A DNA stretch of 64,000 nt from Rhizobium leguminosarum bv. trifolii WSM1325 (GCA_000023185.1 CP001622.1:558001-622000); one strand, 5' to 3'. Shown: positions 8,803-17,064, counted from the first letter of the stretch. Numbers and translations are program-made. The notes: generated from the sequence alone by a model not told the origin.

Positions 8803-9690
8803 TCAGATTACATAGACGGGATCGAACACGCCTTTGACGTCGATGCCGAGTTCCAGCAGCGCGCCGGCGCTCGGCTGCGCCGACCGCGCATCCTCGTCGA
8901 GCCCTTCCCAGGCAGTCGTCACCGCCAGCCGGTCGGCATTGACGCCGATGAAGGCAGGGCAGGACGGCTGGACGGCAGGAACCATATAGCGCGAGATGCG
9001 CAGACCGTCCGGACTATAGCGGTCGACGACGCCGGCGCCCCAGCGCGCATTCCACAGATAGCCGTCGGCATCGACGACCGAGCCGTCGATGCTGCCGGGG
9101 TCGTCCATGCTGTCGACGAGCACGATCGGCTCGCCCGAGGGCAGGCCGGTCAACGGATCGACCATAACGCGCATCAGCCGGTTGATGCGGGAATCCGTAT
9201 AATAGCCAACCGTGCCGTCAGGCGAGAAGCAGATCGAATTCGGGATGCTGATGCCGTTGAAGATCTTCGTCACCTTGCCGCTCGCGACATGATAGATGGC
9301 GCCGGCCTGGTTTTCCGCCCGCTTGCTCATCGTGCCGATCCAGAGCGCGCCGGACGGGTGGGTGCGGCCGTCGTTCGAACGGTTTTCCGGCCTGTCGTTT
9401 TCGAGGGCGGCGTAGAAGGTGAGGTTGCCGCTTGCCACATCGCGCACGAAAAGCCCTTCCTCCGTCGCGATCAGCTGCCGCCCGGCATCGATGCGGGCAA
9501 GCACGCTCGCCATCACAGGCAGCGGATGCACCTTTTTCGCGGCCGTCGAGAGATTGAGCTCGTGCAGTTCCTTGCCGAGGATGTTGAACCACCAAACGGT
9601 ATTGCTGTCCGGATCATAGGTCGGACCTTCACCGAGAACGGAATTGGTATTGCAAAGTGTTTTGCCCTCGAACTCATAAATATCGGTCAT
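8803..9690 (-). CDS. SMP-30/gluconolactonase-family sugar lactonase (probable galactonolactonase)
   Basis: A 295-residue six-bladed propeller of the SMP-30/gluconolactonase/LRE family, of standard length. Metal-site residues are visible: E21 in LGEGPTYD, an Asn in ISIPNSICFSPDG, and an Asp in SIDGSVVDADGYLWNARWG. It opens sugar-1,4- or 1,5-lactones to aldonates. It is the last gene of the SDR-dgoK-dgoA operon and its ATG overlaps the dgoA stop (ATGA), so it is translationally coupled. From context the likely substrate is D-galactono-lactone; arabinono- or fucono-lactone cannot be excluded. Confidence 0.88.
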   Translation of the reverse strand: MTDIYEFEGKTLCNTNSVLGEGPTYDPDSNTVWWFNILGKELHELNLSTAAKKVHPLPVMASVLARIDAGRQLIATEEGLFVRDVASGNLTFYAALENDRPENRSNDGRTHPSGALWIGTMSKRAENQAGAIYHVASGKVTKIFNGISIPNSICFSPDGTVGYYTDSRINRLMRVMVDPLTGLPSGEPIVLVDSMDDPGSIDGSVVDADGYLWNARWGAGVVDRYSPDGLRISRYMVPAVQPSCPAFIGVNADRLAVTTAWEGLDEDARSAQPSAGALLELGIDVKGVFDPVYVI

Positions 9691-10328
9691 ACGTTCACGC
9701 TCCCAATGGCTGCATCATAGGCGTAAATGGTCGCCTTGGCGCGCTCGGCAACCTCTGATGCAGTCATTCCTGGCTTGTAGATGCTGGTGCCGAGACCGAA
9801 GGCGAAGATGCCGGCCTTGGTATAATCGCCGAAATTCTTGTCCGAGACACCGCCGACGGCGGCAATCGTCAGTTCCGGCGGTAGGATCGCCCGGATCGCC
9901 GTGATGCCGGAAGGGCCGAGCACGCTGGCCGGAAAGAATTTGAGACCGGTGGCCCCGGCGCGCGCTGCCGCCAACGCCTCGGTCGGTGTAAAGACGCCCG
10001 GCATCGTCACCATGCCGTAGTCGCGCGCCCGGATGATCACCTCGGGCTCGACATTTGGCGTGACCAGCAGCTTGCCGCCGGCCGCATGTAGGCTGTCGAC
10101 CGCCTCGACGGTCAGCACCGTGCCGGCGCCGATCAGCACTTCGGCCGGCGCCATCTTCGCGGCGATCTCGATGGATTTGAACGGTTCCGGCGAGTTGAGC
10201 GGGATCTCGATCGCCGTCAGGCCATTGTCGATCAGAGCACCGACGACGCTTTCGGTCTCGTCGGGCCTGATGCCGCGAAGGATGGCGATCAGCGGGCGCT
10301 TCATGTCGGGGAAGGGGATACGGTTCAT
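9687..10328 (-). CDS. dgoA: 2-dehydro-3-deoxy-6-phosphogalactonate aldolase
   Basis: A 213-residue class I KDPG/KDPGal aldolase. The catalytic glutamate is E41 (AIEIPLNSPEP), the Schiff-base lysine is K130 (GLKFFPAS), and R18 (ILRG) lies in the phosphate/substrate region. IPLNSPEP is the DgoA-type sequence rather than the Eda type. It splits 2-keto-3-deoxy-6-phosphogalactonate into pyruvate and glyceraldehyde-3-phosphate. The true start is the ATG at 10328; the frame stays open upstream but that stretch lies inside dgoK. There is a 13-bp gap to dgoK and ATGA coupling to the lactonase. Confidence 0.93.
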   Translation of the reverse strand: MNRIPFPDMKRPLIAILRGIRPDETESVVGALIDNGLTAIEIPLNSPEPFKSIEIAAKMAPAEVLIGAGTVLTVEAVDSLHAAGGKLLVTPNVEPEVIIRARDYGMVTMPGVFTPTEALAAARAGATGLKFFPASVLGPSGITAIRAILPPELTIAAVGGVSDKNFGDYTKAGIFAFGLGTSIYKPGMTASEVAERAKATIYAYDAAIGSVNV

Positions 10329-10341
10329 CGTGTCAGCTTTC

Positions 10342-11259
10342 TCAATTCGGCCAGATGGCTTCGGCGGCAGCCGAAAGCCCGCGGCGCACGGCGGCGTCGG
10401 CGTCAATGGCGGTGAAGGCAAGGGAGAGGGTTTTGACGGCCTGTTCGTAGAGCGCCTGCAGGCGCCCGGAGGCGACGAGGGTGATGGTGGTGCCGTTTGC
10501 CGCATCCTGCAGCGCCCCGGCGATTTCAAGGCCGATCAGCGTACCGGAAAGCCGGGCTTGCGCGGCAGCCGCAGAAATCCCGTGCAGGAGCTGACCGGAG
10601 CGGGCGGCAAAGAGCAGGTTGGAGGCAAGGGCCGGACGTGCGAAAGCGGCCGAGACCGCGGCCTCGAAGGCCGCCGCATCCGCCGGCTGCTCTTCCGCAC
10701 CGGCAACGGCATGCGAAAGGATCGTGTGTTTGCTGATGACGTCGAAAAGCTCGCCGGTCATGAAGGTCGAAAAGCCGGTCACCTTGCTATCCGTCACATG
10801 CACCCATTTCGAATGGGTGCCGGGCATGCAGACCGCCTGCGCGCCCGCGCTTGCGCGGCCGAGCGCGCCGAGAAGCTGGGTTTCCTCGCCGCGCATGACG
10901 TCGGGCCTCGCGATGTCCCGCTGGGCAAGGCCCGGCAGAATGCGGATGTCGCGGCTTTCGCCGGGCACGGAGACCGCTCCGGTCAGGATCGAGGCAAGCG
11001 GCGCCGGCACGTCGATATAACCGGCCTCGACCCAGCCCTGCCTGGCGCCGGCCATGCCACAGACGATCACCGGCAGGTTTTCGGGTGCCTCGATGGCGGC
11101 GAGATGGCCGGCAAGCACCGCGGAAAAGCCGATCTTTGCCGCGCTCGTCATGCCTTCGCCGCTGCGGCGTTCGGCAAGGACGGTGCCGTCTCTGCTGATC
11201 AGCCAGAGCCGAAAGCTGCTGGTGCCCCAGTCCACCGCGACATAAGCGGGATTTGCCAT
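10342..11259 (-). CDS. dgoK: 2-dehydro-3-deoxygalactonokinase
   Basis: A 305-residue sugar-acid kinase of the DgoK family (ASKHA fold), with phosphate-1 loop VAVDWGTSSFR at the N-terminus and PGTHSKWV and STFMTGELFD in the middle. It phosphorylates 2-keto-3-deoxygalactonate using ATP. The start codon at 11259 shares its A with the TAA stop of the upstream SDR gene (TAATG), and dgoA begins 13 bp after its stop. In rhizobia dgoK is required for galactose use through the De Ley-Doudoroff route. Confidence 0.94.
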   Translation of the reverse strand: MANPAYVAVDWGTSSFRLWLISRDGTVLAERRSGEGMTSAAKIGFSAVLAGHLAAIEAPENLPVIVCGMAGARQGWVEAGYIDVPAPLASILTGAVSVPGESRDIRILPGLAQRDIARPDVMRGEETQLLGALGRASAGAQAVCMPGTHSKWVHVTDSKVTGFSTFMTGELFDVISKHTILSHAVAGAEEQPADAAAFEAAVSAAFARPALASNLLFAARSGQLLHGISAAAAQARLSGTLIGLEIAGALQDAANGTTITLVASGRLQALYEQAVKTLSLAFTAIDADAAVRRGLSAAAEAIWPN

Positions 11260-12032
11260 TACAGAACACCTCCATCGACAATCAGAGACTGGGCGGTCAT
11301 CGCCGCCGCGCAGTCGGATGCAAGAAACAGGCAGGGACCGACGATCGCATCGGGTTTGAGCGCGACTTTCAGGCACTGGTCCTCGACTGAGCGCGCAATG
11401 CTCTCTTCGGTGAGCCAGTGCTGCATCTGCCGCTCGGTGACGACCATGCCGGGCAGGATGCAGTTGACCCGAATGTTCTCCGGCCCGAGCCTGCCCGCCA
11501 TGCTCTTCGTCAGCCCGACGACCGCCGCCTTGGCTGCCGCATAGGCGGGAAAGCCGCCCATGTTCAGCTTGAAGGCGATTGACGACATATTGATGATCGC
11601 CCCGCCGCCGGCCGCTCGCATCGACGGCACGACTGCCTGCGAGGTGAAGAACACATGTTTGAGGTTGACCGCCTGGTTGTTGTCCCAATAGGCCTCGGTC
11701 ACCGCGTCGAATTCATGGCGGTCGTCCCAGGCGGCATTGTTGACCAGCACGCGGATCGGCCCTGAGCTGGCAATGACGCTATCGACCGTGCGCCGGATCG
11801 CCGCGATGTCGCGCAGGTCGGCATGGTGAAAGGAGACCGGATGCGTGGTCTCCCGCGACAGCCTTTCGGCGAGCTCGCGGCCGGCGGCCTCGGCGATATC
11901 GATGAACGAAACCTTGGCGCCTTGGCGCGCGAAACCTTCGACGATCGCAGCACCGATGCCCGATCCGCCGCCGGTCACCAGCACGGCTCGGTTTTTGAAC
12001 TCGGGAAATTGTGCTGCTGGCATCATGGTCAC
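11259..12032 (-). CDS. Short-chain dehydrogenase/reductase, probable sugar 1-dehydrogenase
   Basis: A classical SDR of about 257 residues. It has the NAD(P) motif TGGGSGIG (20-27), NNAA (98-101), Ser at 150-151 and the YAAAK catalytic pair Y164/K168. As first gene of the dgo operon it would oxidise D-galactose (or another aldose) to its lactone, feeding the downstream lactonase. The start is ambiguous: GTG at 12032 lies 5 bases from GGGAGG (12038-12043), while ATG codons at 12026 and 12023 lie farther away. Substrate is inferred from the operon. Confidence 0.82.
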   Translation of the reverse strand: MTMMPAAQFPEFKNRAVLVTGGGSGIGAAIVEGFARQGAKVSFIDIAEAAGRELAERLSRETTHPVSFHHADLRDIAAIRRTVDSVIASSGPIRVLVNNAAWDDRHEFDAVTEAYWDNNQAVNLKHVFFTSQAVVPSMRAAGGGAIINMSSIAFKLNMGGFPAYAAAKAAVVGLTKSMAGRLGPENIRVNCILPGMVVTERQMQHWLTEESIARSVEDQCLKVALKPDAIVGPCLFLASDCAAAMTAQSLIVDGGVL

Positions 12033-12055
12033 CGTCGCCTCCCGACCTTATCGTT

Positions 12056-12106
12056 GTTCCATTATATGGAACTTAATTTGACTATATGGAATTATCGAAT
12101 TACAGT
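12056..12106. promoter_or_regulatory. IclR operator and iclR promoter
   Basis: GTTCCAT-TAT-ATGGAAC (12056-12072) is a perfect 7-bp inverted repeat of the TTCC…GGAA type bound by IclR regulators, and a second half-site TATATGGAAT lies at 12083-12092. A good sigma-70 promoter, TTGACT (12078-12083) - 17 bp - TACAGT (12101-12106), overlaps it and points towards iclR. The site lies in the 102-bp gap between the divergent operon and regulator. Confidence 0.75.
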
Positions 12107-12134
12107 GCCCTTTCTGTCAAGGGTGAGTGACGCG

Positions 12135-12932
12135 ATGAATTCAAACGGCGACGGCGCAGCACAGGCACGCGAAACCGGCACGCTCGGCAAACTGATGGTT
12201 CTGCTCGATCTCGTCACCCATGCCGATGCGCCCCTGCGTTTCACCGACATCCTGGCCCTTGCCGGCCAGCCGCGCGGCACGCTGCATCGCCAGCTGAGCC
12301 ACTTGGTGGAGGAGGGGCTGCTCGAGCTCGATGGCGACGGCCGTTATGCGCCCGGCCTGCGCTTGCTCGATTTCGCCGCGCGCAGCTGGGCGCGCAACGA
12401 ATTTCGTCTGATTGCCGAACCACACCTTAGAGATCTGCAGCAGGCGACCGGCGAGACGGTCCATCTCGGCGTCCTCAGGGGCCAGTCGATCATCTATCTC
12501 GATAAGGTCGAGGGCCGTCAGCCAGTGCGCATGTATTCGCAGATCGGCAATGCCTCGCCCTGTTATTGCACTGGCGTCGGCAAGGCCGCCCTGTCGCTGC
12601 TGCCGGCCGAAAGCCTCGTCGATCTCATCGCCGGCCTGAGCTTCACCAGCTTTACCGCCTCGACCCATGTCTCGGCCGAAACGTTGCTTGCCGAAATCCG
12701 CGAGATTGCCGATCAGGGTTATGCCTTCGACCGCGAGGAGCATGAGGCCGGCATCCGCTGCGTTGCCGCACCCGTTTGGTCGGAGGATCGGACCTTTATG
12801 GGGGGCATTTCGATTACCGGCCCGGCCTATCGGTTGTCGATGGAACTTCTGCATCAATGGACCGTTCCCGTTCAACTGGCGGCTGTCAGGATCATGGAAG
12901 GCATGCGCGTCCGGCTCGGTCCGCGCCGCTGA
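12135..12932 (+). CDS. IclR-family transcriptional regulator
   Basis: A 265-residue regulator. The N-terminal winged HTH is at about 15-75 (LRFTDILALAGQPRGTLHRQLSHLVEEGLL). The effector-binding domain follows (SIIYLDKVEGRQPVRMYSQIGNASPCYCTGVGKAAL, then EEHEAGIRCVAAPV). It is divergent from the galactose/galactonate operon with an IclR-type palindrome between them, so it is probably that operon's repressor, responding to a pathway intermediate. The ATG at 12135 is preferred to upstream in-frame codons that lie inside the SDR gene. Confidence 0.9.
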   Translation: MNSNGDGAAQARETGTLGKLMVLLDLVTHADAPLRFTDILALAGQPRGTLHRQLSHLVEEGLLELDGDGRYAPGLRLLDFAARSWARNEFRLIAEPHLRDLQQATGETVHLGVLRGQSIIYLDKVEGRQPVRMYSQIGNASPCYCTGVGKAALSLLPAESLVDLIAGLSFTSFTASTHVSAETLLAEIREIADQGYAFDREEHEAGIRCVAAPVWSEDRTFMGGISITGPAYRLSMELLHQWTVPVQLAAVRIMEGMRVRLGPRR

Positions 12933-13189
12933 CAGAAAAAATCGCCGTCGGCTGCTGCTGCTGGACGTAATCGCAGAGCATGCTTATGATAAGCGCGATA
13001 TTGAGATTTTCCGGCGAATCACCACAACTAGAACGGTCCGCGAAATCTACAACCATTCACCGGCCGAACGCTCGACGCTGAAGCCGATTCCAACCAGCGA
13101 TCGTCGTTTCCCGATGCAATCGAGCCGGCCACGGCGGGCAGGTTTCGCAAACGGTTTGCCGGCCGCTGTGCCGAAGATGAAGAAATGTG
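12933..13189. other. Intergenic region before the luxR-like gene
   Basis: About 257 bp without a convincing gene. It holds one small palindrome, GCTTAT-G-ATAAGC (12982-12994), that may be a regulatory site. No terminator with a T-run is visible after iclR. Confidence 0.4.
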
Positions 13190-13924
13190 ATGGCACCCTT
13201 GTCGCAAACATCCACGGAAGAAGACGACTACGTTCAGGAAATAGCGGGCCTGAAGACCCAGTTCGATATTTTCCGTTTCATGAAACGGGTGACGGAAGCC
13301 TATCGCAGCCGTGCCTTCATGGTTCTCAACCTGCCGCCGATCACCTCCTTCGATCTTCAGGGCAGCACCGTCATCACCAGCTGGCCGGCCGAGCTTCTGG
13401 CGCTCTACGACCAGGAAGGCCTGATGGTGAACAGCCCGGTCCTCAGACGCCTCAGAACATCGGCGCGGCCCTTCTTCTACGACATGTCACGGCAGAACTT
13501 GTCGCGGGACGACGGTAAGTCCATTCTCGTCGCCTCCCTGTTCGAACGTTTCAAGATGATGCGCTGCGCCTATTTCCCGACGCATGAGCCCTCCGGCCTG
13601 CGCGGCGCCATCTCTTTCGCCGGCGACCGCGAGCCCTTCAGTCCGGCCGAGATGCGTGAGCTCTGCTACATTTCCATCCATATCTTTGACAGGCTTGCCG
13701 AGATCCGCAACCTCGATACGCGCATGACGGATACGCTGACCGACCGCGAGATCGATTGCCTCAACTGGACGGCGGCCGGCAAGACCAGTGCTGAAATCGC
13801 CGAAATCCTCACCCTGTCCGAGCATACGGTCAATCACTACCTCAACCGTGCCACCAAGAAGCTCGACACGGTCAACCGTACCCAGGCGGTCGCCAAGGCG
13901 TTGCGCATCGGCCTGATCAAATAA
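13190..13924 (+). CDS. LuxR-type solo transcriptional regulator
   Basis: A 244-residue protein with an N-terminal autoinducer-binding-like domain (about 15-165) and a C-terminal LuxR HTH (LTDREIDCLNWTAAGKTSAEIAEIL … HTVNHYLNRATKKL). No LuxI synthase is nearby. In the ligand pocket the region SWPAELLALYDQEGLMVNSPV keeps the Tyr and Pro but has Leu for the usual Trp and Ser for the usual Asp that contact acyl-homoserine lactones, so it may bind another ligand or none. GTG at 13187 and ATG at 13190 are adjacent starts; ribosome-site evidence is weak for both. Confidence 0.85.
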   Translation: MAPLSQTSTEEDDYVQEIAGLKTQFDIFRFMKRVTEAYRSRAFMVLNLPPITSFDLQGSTVITSWPAELLALYDQEGLMVNSPVLRRLRTSARPFFYDMSRQNLSRDDGKSILVASLFERFKMMRCAYFPTHEPSGLRGAISFAGDREPFSPAEMRELCYISIHIFDRLAEIRNLDTRMTDTLTDREIDCLNWTAAGKTSAEIAEILTLSEHTVNHYLNRATKKLDTVNRTQAVAKALRIGLIK

Positions 13925-14457
13925 GTTGCAAAAAACAACCGAGTGCTTTCGAAGCCGCCCAGCGCATAGGCAAGTCCTTCCCGTTGGAAGCCTGTCCCGA
14001 GCGCTTTTGCCCTGTTTTTCCTGATTTTCCATCTGGCACGCTTTCTGCATCTCTTCTGCGAGAGGTCCAGAGGGGACTTTGAGACCAGCGCCAGAAAATG
14101 GCGCGGCCGACACACCGCTGCCCGACGCCGATGCCGCTTTTCTTCCGGCCCTTCGGTGTCGGCGGCGGTTGTTGCGTTTTGGCACCGCTTCTTTCCCGGC
14201 TGTTGGCGATTTCATCTTCCGCGTTCACTTTTCGCTGGTCTTTTCTTCGGCTTGCTCTAGTTCGCCCCGGATTGCGCCGGTTCTCGGGGAGACCGTTGCG
14301 GCCATCAGGGCGAAAGCCCGGCGGACTTGATGGCCGCAACGGATTGCCAATTCTCCCCGGCGCTCTTTTGGCGCACCGGATTTTCCTCCCGATGATTTTG
14401 TTTGGCGAAGGCTTCCGTCTCCACTATCTGTGATCTGCAAGAAGCAGTGAGGGTGGA
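13925..14457. other. 533-bp intergenic region with a large inverted repeat
   Basis: No convincing gene. Open frames here on either strand are short or low in coding character. The main content is the inverted repeat at 14285-14359 described separately, and a reasonable ribosome site (GAGGGTGG) directly before the mrp start. Confidence 0.55.
14285..14359. repeat. Large nested inverted repeat upstream of mrp
   Basis: Perfect 15-bp arms (CCGTTGCGGCCATCA at 14293-14307 and its complement at 14328-14342) enclose a small hairpin (GGGCGAAAGCCC). Outside them CGGGGAGA (14285-14292) pairs with TCTCCCCG (14352-14359) across a 9-base bulge. This could fold as a long stem in RNA. It may be a terminator, a leader RNA for mrp or a repeat element; there is no T-run right after it. 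Confidence 0.6.
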
Positions 14458-15624
14458 ATGGCCGACGTCACCAAGGAACAAGTTCTCGAAACGCTGAAGA
14501 CAGTGCGTGGACCGGATCTCGAGCACGATATCGTCGAGCTCGGCATGGTTTCCGACGTCTTCATCTCCGACGGCAAGGTTTATTTCTCCATCACCGTCCC
14601 GGCCGATCGCGCCAAGGAGCTGGAGCCGATGCGGCTCGCCGCCGAACGCGTCATCAAGGAAATGCCAGGCGTCAAGGGTGCCCTCGTCACACTGACGGCG
14701 GACAAGAAGGCCGCCGCCGCCGCTCCGGCTGCCCGCCCTGCGGCGAACCCGCCTCACGGTCATGCCGGGCACGATCATGGGAGTCATGCTCACGCTCCTC
14801 AACAACCGCCGCGCGCCGGCAAGATCGGTGTGCCCGGCATCGGCGCGATCATCGCCGTCGCCTCGGGCAAGGGTGGGGTTGGCAAGTCGACCACCGCCGT
14901 CAATCTCGCACTCGGCCTGCTCGCCAACGGCCTTCGTGTCGGCATTCTCGATGCCGATATCTATGGTCCCTCGATGCCGCGGCTGCTGAAGATATCCGGC
15001 CGCCCGACGCAGATCGACGGCCGCATCATCAATCCGATGGAGAATTATGGCCTCAAGGTCATGTCGATGGGTTTTCTTGTCGACGAGGAGACGGCGATGA
15101 TCTGGCGCGGGCCGATGGTCCAGTCGGCGCTGCTGCAAATGCTGCGCGAAGTCGCCTGGGGCGAACTGGATGTCCTCGTCGTCGACATGCCGCCCGGCAC
15201 CGGCGACGTCCAATTGACCATGGCCCAGCAAGTGCCGCTTGCCGGCGCCGTCATCGTCTCGACGCCGCAGGATCTCGCGCTGATCGATGCCCGCAAGGGC
15301 CTCAACATGTTCCGCAAGGTTGAGGTGCCGGTGCTCGGAATCGTCGAGAATATGAGCTATTTCATCGCCCCGGATACCGGCACCCGCTACGACATCTTCG
15401 GCCATGGCGGCGCCCGCAAGGAGGCCGAGCGCATTGGCGTGCCCTTCCTCGGCGAAGTGCCGCTGACGATGAACATCCGCGAAACCTCCGACGCCGGCAC
15501 GCCGCTTGTCGCCTCCGAGCCGAACGGCGTCGTCGCCGGCATCTATCGCGGCATCGCCGCCAAGGTCTGGGAGCAGGTCGCCGGCCAGCCCCAGCGTCCG
15601 GCACCGACGATCGTCTTCGAATAA
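14458..15624 (+). CDS. mrp: Mrp/ApbC-type P-loop ATPase (Fe-S carrier family), cysteine-free
   Basis: A 388-residue protein. An N-terminal MIP18/DUF59 domain (about 1-80) is followed by a Pro/His linker with HGHAGHDHGSHAH near 100-112, then a deviant Walker A SGKGGVGKST (136-145) and MPPGTGD. The family carries and inserts Fe-S clusters using a conserved C-terminal CxxC. Here that site reads IAPDTG, with Ala304 and Thr307 at the cysteine positions, and I find no cysteine anywhere in the protein. The name rests on the fold; classical cluster ligation seems impossible. The ATG at 14458 follows GAGGGTGG. Confidence 0.9.
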   Translation: MADVTKEQVLETLKTVRGPDLEHDIVELGMVSDVFISDGKVYFSITVPADRAKELEPMRLAAERVIKEMPGVKGALVTLTADKKAAAAAPAARPAANPPHGHAGHDHGSHAHAPQQPPRAGKIGVPGIGAIIAVASGKGGVGKSTTAVNLALGLLANGLRVGILDADIYGPSMPRLLKISGRPTQIDGRIINPMENYGLKVMSMGFLVDEETAMIWRGPMVQSALLQMLREVAWGELDVLVVDMPPGTGDVQLTMAQQVPLAGAVIVSTPQDLALIDARKGLNMFRKVEVPVLGIVENMSYFIAPDTGTRYDIFGHGGARKEAERIGVPFLGEVPLTMNIRETSDAGTPLVASEPNGVVAGIYRGIAAKVWEQVAGQPQRPAPTIVFE

Positions 15625-15785
15625 TGCATGCCGCCCGGAAGTGTGCAGCGGTTCCGGGATAAAGGCACGCATCACAACAAATGCATGTCGCCCGGAAGTG
15701 CAGCGGTTCCGGGATAACGGCATGCATAAAACAAAATGCATGTCACCGGGACGTGTGCAGCCGCTAAAGCGCGGCGCTTTAGCGG
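15624..15785. repeat. Three tandem copies of a palindromic repeat
   Basis: Copies begin at about 15624, 15681 and 15737, each with ATGCATGTCGCCCGGAAGTG, then GCAGCGGTTCCGGGAT and CATGCAT. The third is broken after its first half and runs into a hairpin with 12-bp arms (CCGCTAAAGCGC at 15761-15772 and its complement at 15774-15785). The unit is palindromic and belongs to the dispersed intergenic repeats rather than to a CRISPR. Confidence 0.7.
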
Positions 15786-16047
15786 CCCGAATCGCCGCAG
15801 CGGATACCCCAAATTGTGGGGGAAACGTGGTGAAAAGCCGCGCTTCACGGAAGATGTCTTGATTATTTCACGGCTTTGCTTCATATGCCGCGGCGCCATG
15901 ATGGCATTTTGCTGCAGATGCTCAATGACGGTCGTCTTCGTATCGAAGATGCCGGCCCGCCTGCAAGTTCGGAGTTGTCTTGTCGATCGAAGGATTGGGA
16001 ACTGCGATGCGGTTGAGCACAACGCGCATGCCGGCCTTTAAGGTTGG
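15786..16047. other. Intergenic region before corA
   Basis: About 260 bp with no convincing gene. It has lower GC than its surroundings, so it probably holds the corA promoter, but no site is distinct enough to name. AAGGTTGG lies directly upstream of the corA ATG. Confidence 0.4.
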
Positions 16048-17046
16048 ATGCAGCCGGAGAGACGACCGGTGATTACCGCCTACTGTTCCAATTGCAAGTC
16101 GGTCGAGATCGGCGATCTGTCGCATGCTGCGTCCTTTCCCGAGGATGTCGTCTGGATCGACATGATCGAGCCGACCCGCGATGAGGAACTCTATGTTGAG
16201 AAGGTTCTTGGCATCGAGGTCCCGACCCGCGACGATCTCAAGGATATCGAGCCTTCCGCCCGTCTCTATGTCGAAAACGACGCCGTCTTCATGACCGCCT
16301 CGCTGCTCTGGAAGGCTGACACCGACGTACCGACGCTGACCGATGTTGCCTTCATCCTGGCTGGAAACCGCCTGGTCACCATTCGCTACGCCCATCCCAA
16401 ATCCTTTGCGCTGTTCATCGCCGCCCTCCACCGGCTGCCGGAAAACTGGCGCAGCGGCGCTGCCCTTCTTGCCAAGCTCTTGGAGACGATCGTCGACCGC
16501 ACCGCCGAGATCCTCGAGATCGCCGTCTCGCGCCTCGACATCCTGTCGATGCATGTCTTCGGCGAGCGGGCAAGGAAGGTGCGTAAGCCCTCGAACTATC
16601 TCGAGGAGAAGCTGCGCGATATTGCCGGCCATCACCGGATGATCAGCAAGGTGCGCGACAGTCTCGGTTCGCTTGCCCGCTTGCTGACGTTCTTTCACAC
16701 GATTCCGGCGATCCAGCAGGACCGCGAGGCGAAGGAGCTTTGCCGCACCGTCTCGCGCGATATCCAGTCGCTGTCGGAGCATGCTTCCTTCGTCGCCGCC
16801 AACATCACCTTCCTGCTCGATGCTTCGCTCGGGCTGATCAACATCGAGCAGAACTCGATCATCAAGATTTTCTCGATTGCCTCGGTGGTGTTCTTGCCGC
16901 CGACATTGGTCGCCTCCGTCTATGGTATGAATTTTCAGGTCATGCCGGAGCTGACCTGGGCCGCGGGTTATCCCTATTCGCTGGCCTTGATGGTGATATC
17001 CGCCGTCATCCCCTTTTTCTTTTTCCGCTGGAAAGGCTGGCTCTAA
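16048..17046 (+). CDS. corA: CorA-family magnesium/cobalt transporter
   Basis: A 332-residue protein with a long cytoplasmic alpha/beta and coiled-coil part (about 1-260) and two C-terminal membrane segments (about 266-290 and 305-325). The selectivity motif YGMNF is at 292-296, at the end of the first segment. CorA pentamers take up Mg2+ and sometimes Co2+ or Ni2+. The kup potassium transporter begins 18 bp after its stop, so the two may be co-transcribed. Confidence 0.93.
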   Translation: MQPERRPVITAYCSNCKSVEIGDLSHAASFPEDVVWIDMIEPTRDEELYVEKVLGIEVPTRDDLKDIEPSARLYVENDAVFMTASLLWKADTDVPTLTDVAFILAGNRLVTIRYAHPKSFALFIAALHRLPENWRSGAALLAKLLETIVDRTAEILEIAVSRLDILSMHVFGERARKVRKPSNYLEEKLRDIAGHHRMISKVRDSLGSLARLLTFFHTIPAIQQDREAKELCRTVSRDIQSLSEHASFVAANITFLLDASLGLINIEQNSIIKIFSIASVVFLPPTLVASVYGMNFQVMPELTWAAGYPYSLALMVISAVIPFFFFRWKGWL

Positions 17047-17064
17047 GGAGCCTGTTGCAACTTC

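Noticed and set aside
13487..14215. Minus-strand frame of 242 codons covering the end of the luxR-like gene
   Set aside because: Most of it is antisense to a clear LuxR HTH; the remainder lies in non-coding sequence with poor composition.
14305..15741. Long minus-strand open frame opposite mrp (478 codons)
   Set aside because: It is antisense to a well-conserved gene and is rich in Arg, His, Asp and Gly as expected of a GC3-driven shadow frame. The same holds for the long frames at 15922-17211, 17305-19128, 22042-23490, 51170-52903 and 62046-63689.
15624..15785. CRISPR-like spaced repeats
   Set aside because: The units are palindromic over their whole length, spacers are only about 8-10 bases, copies diverge, and no cas gene is present.
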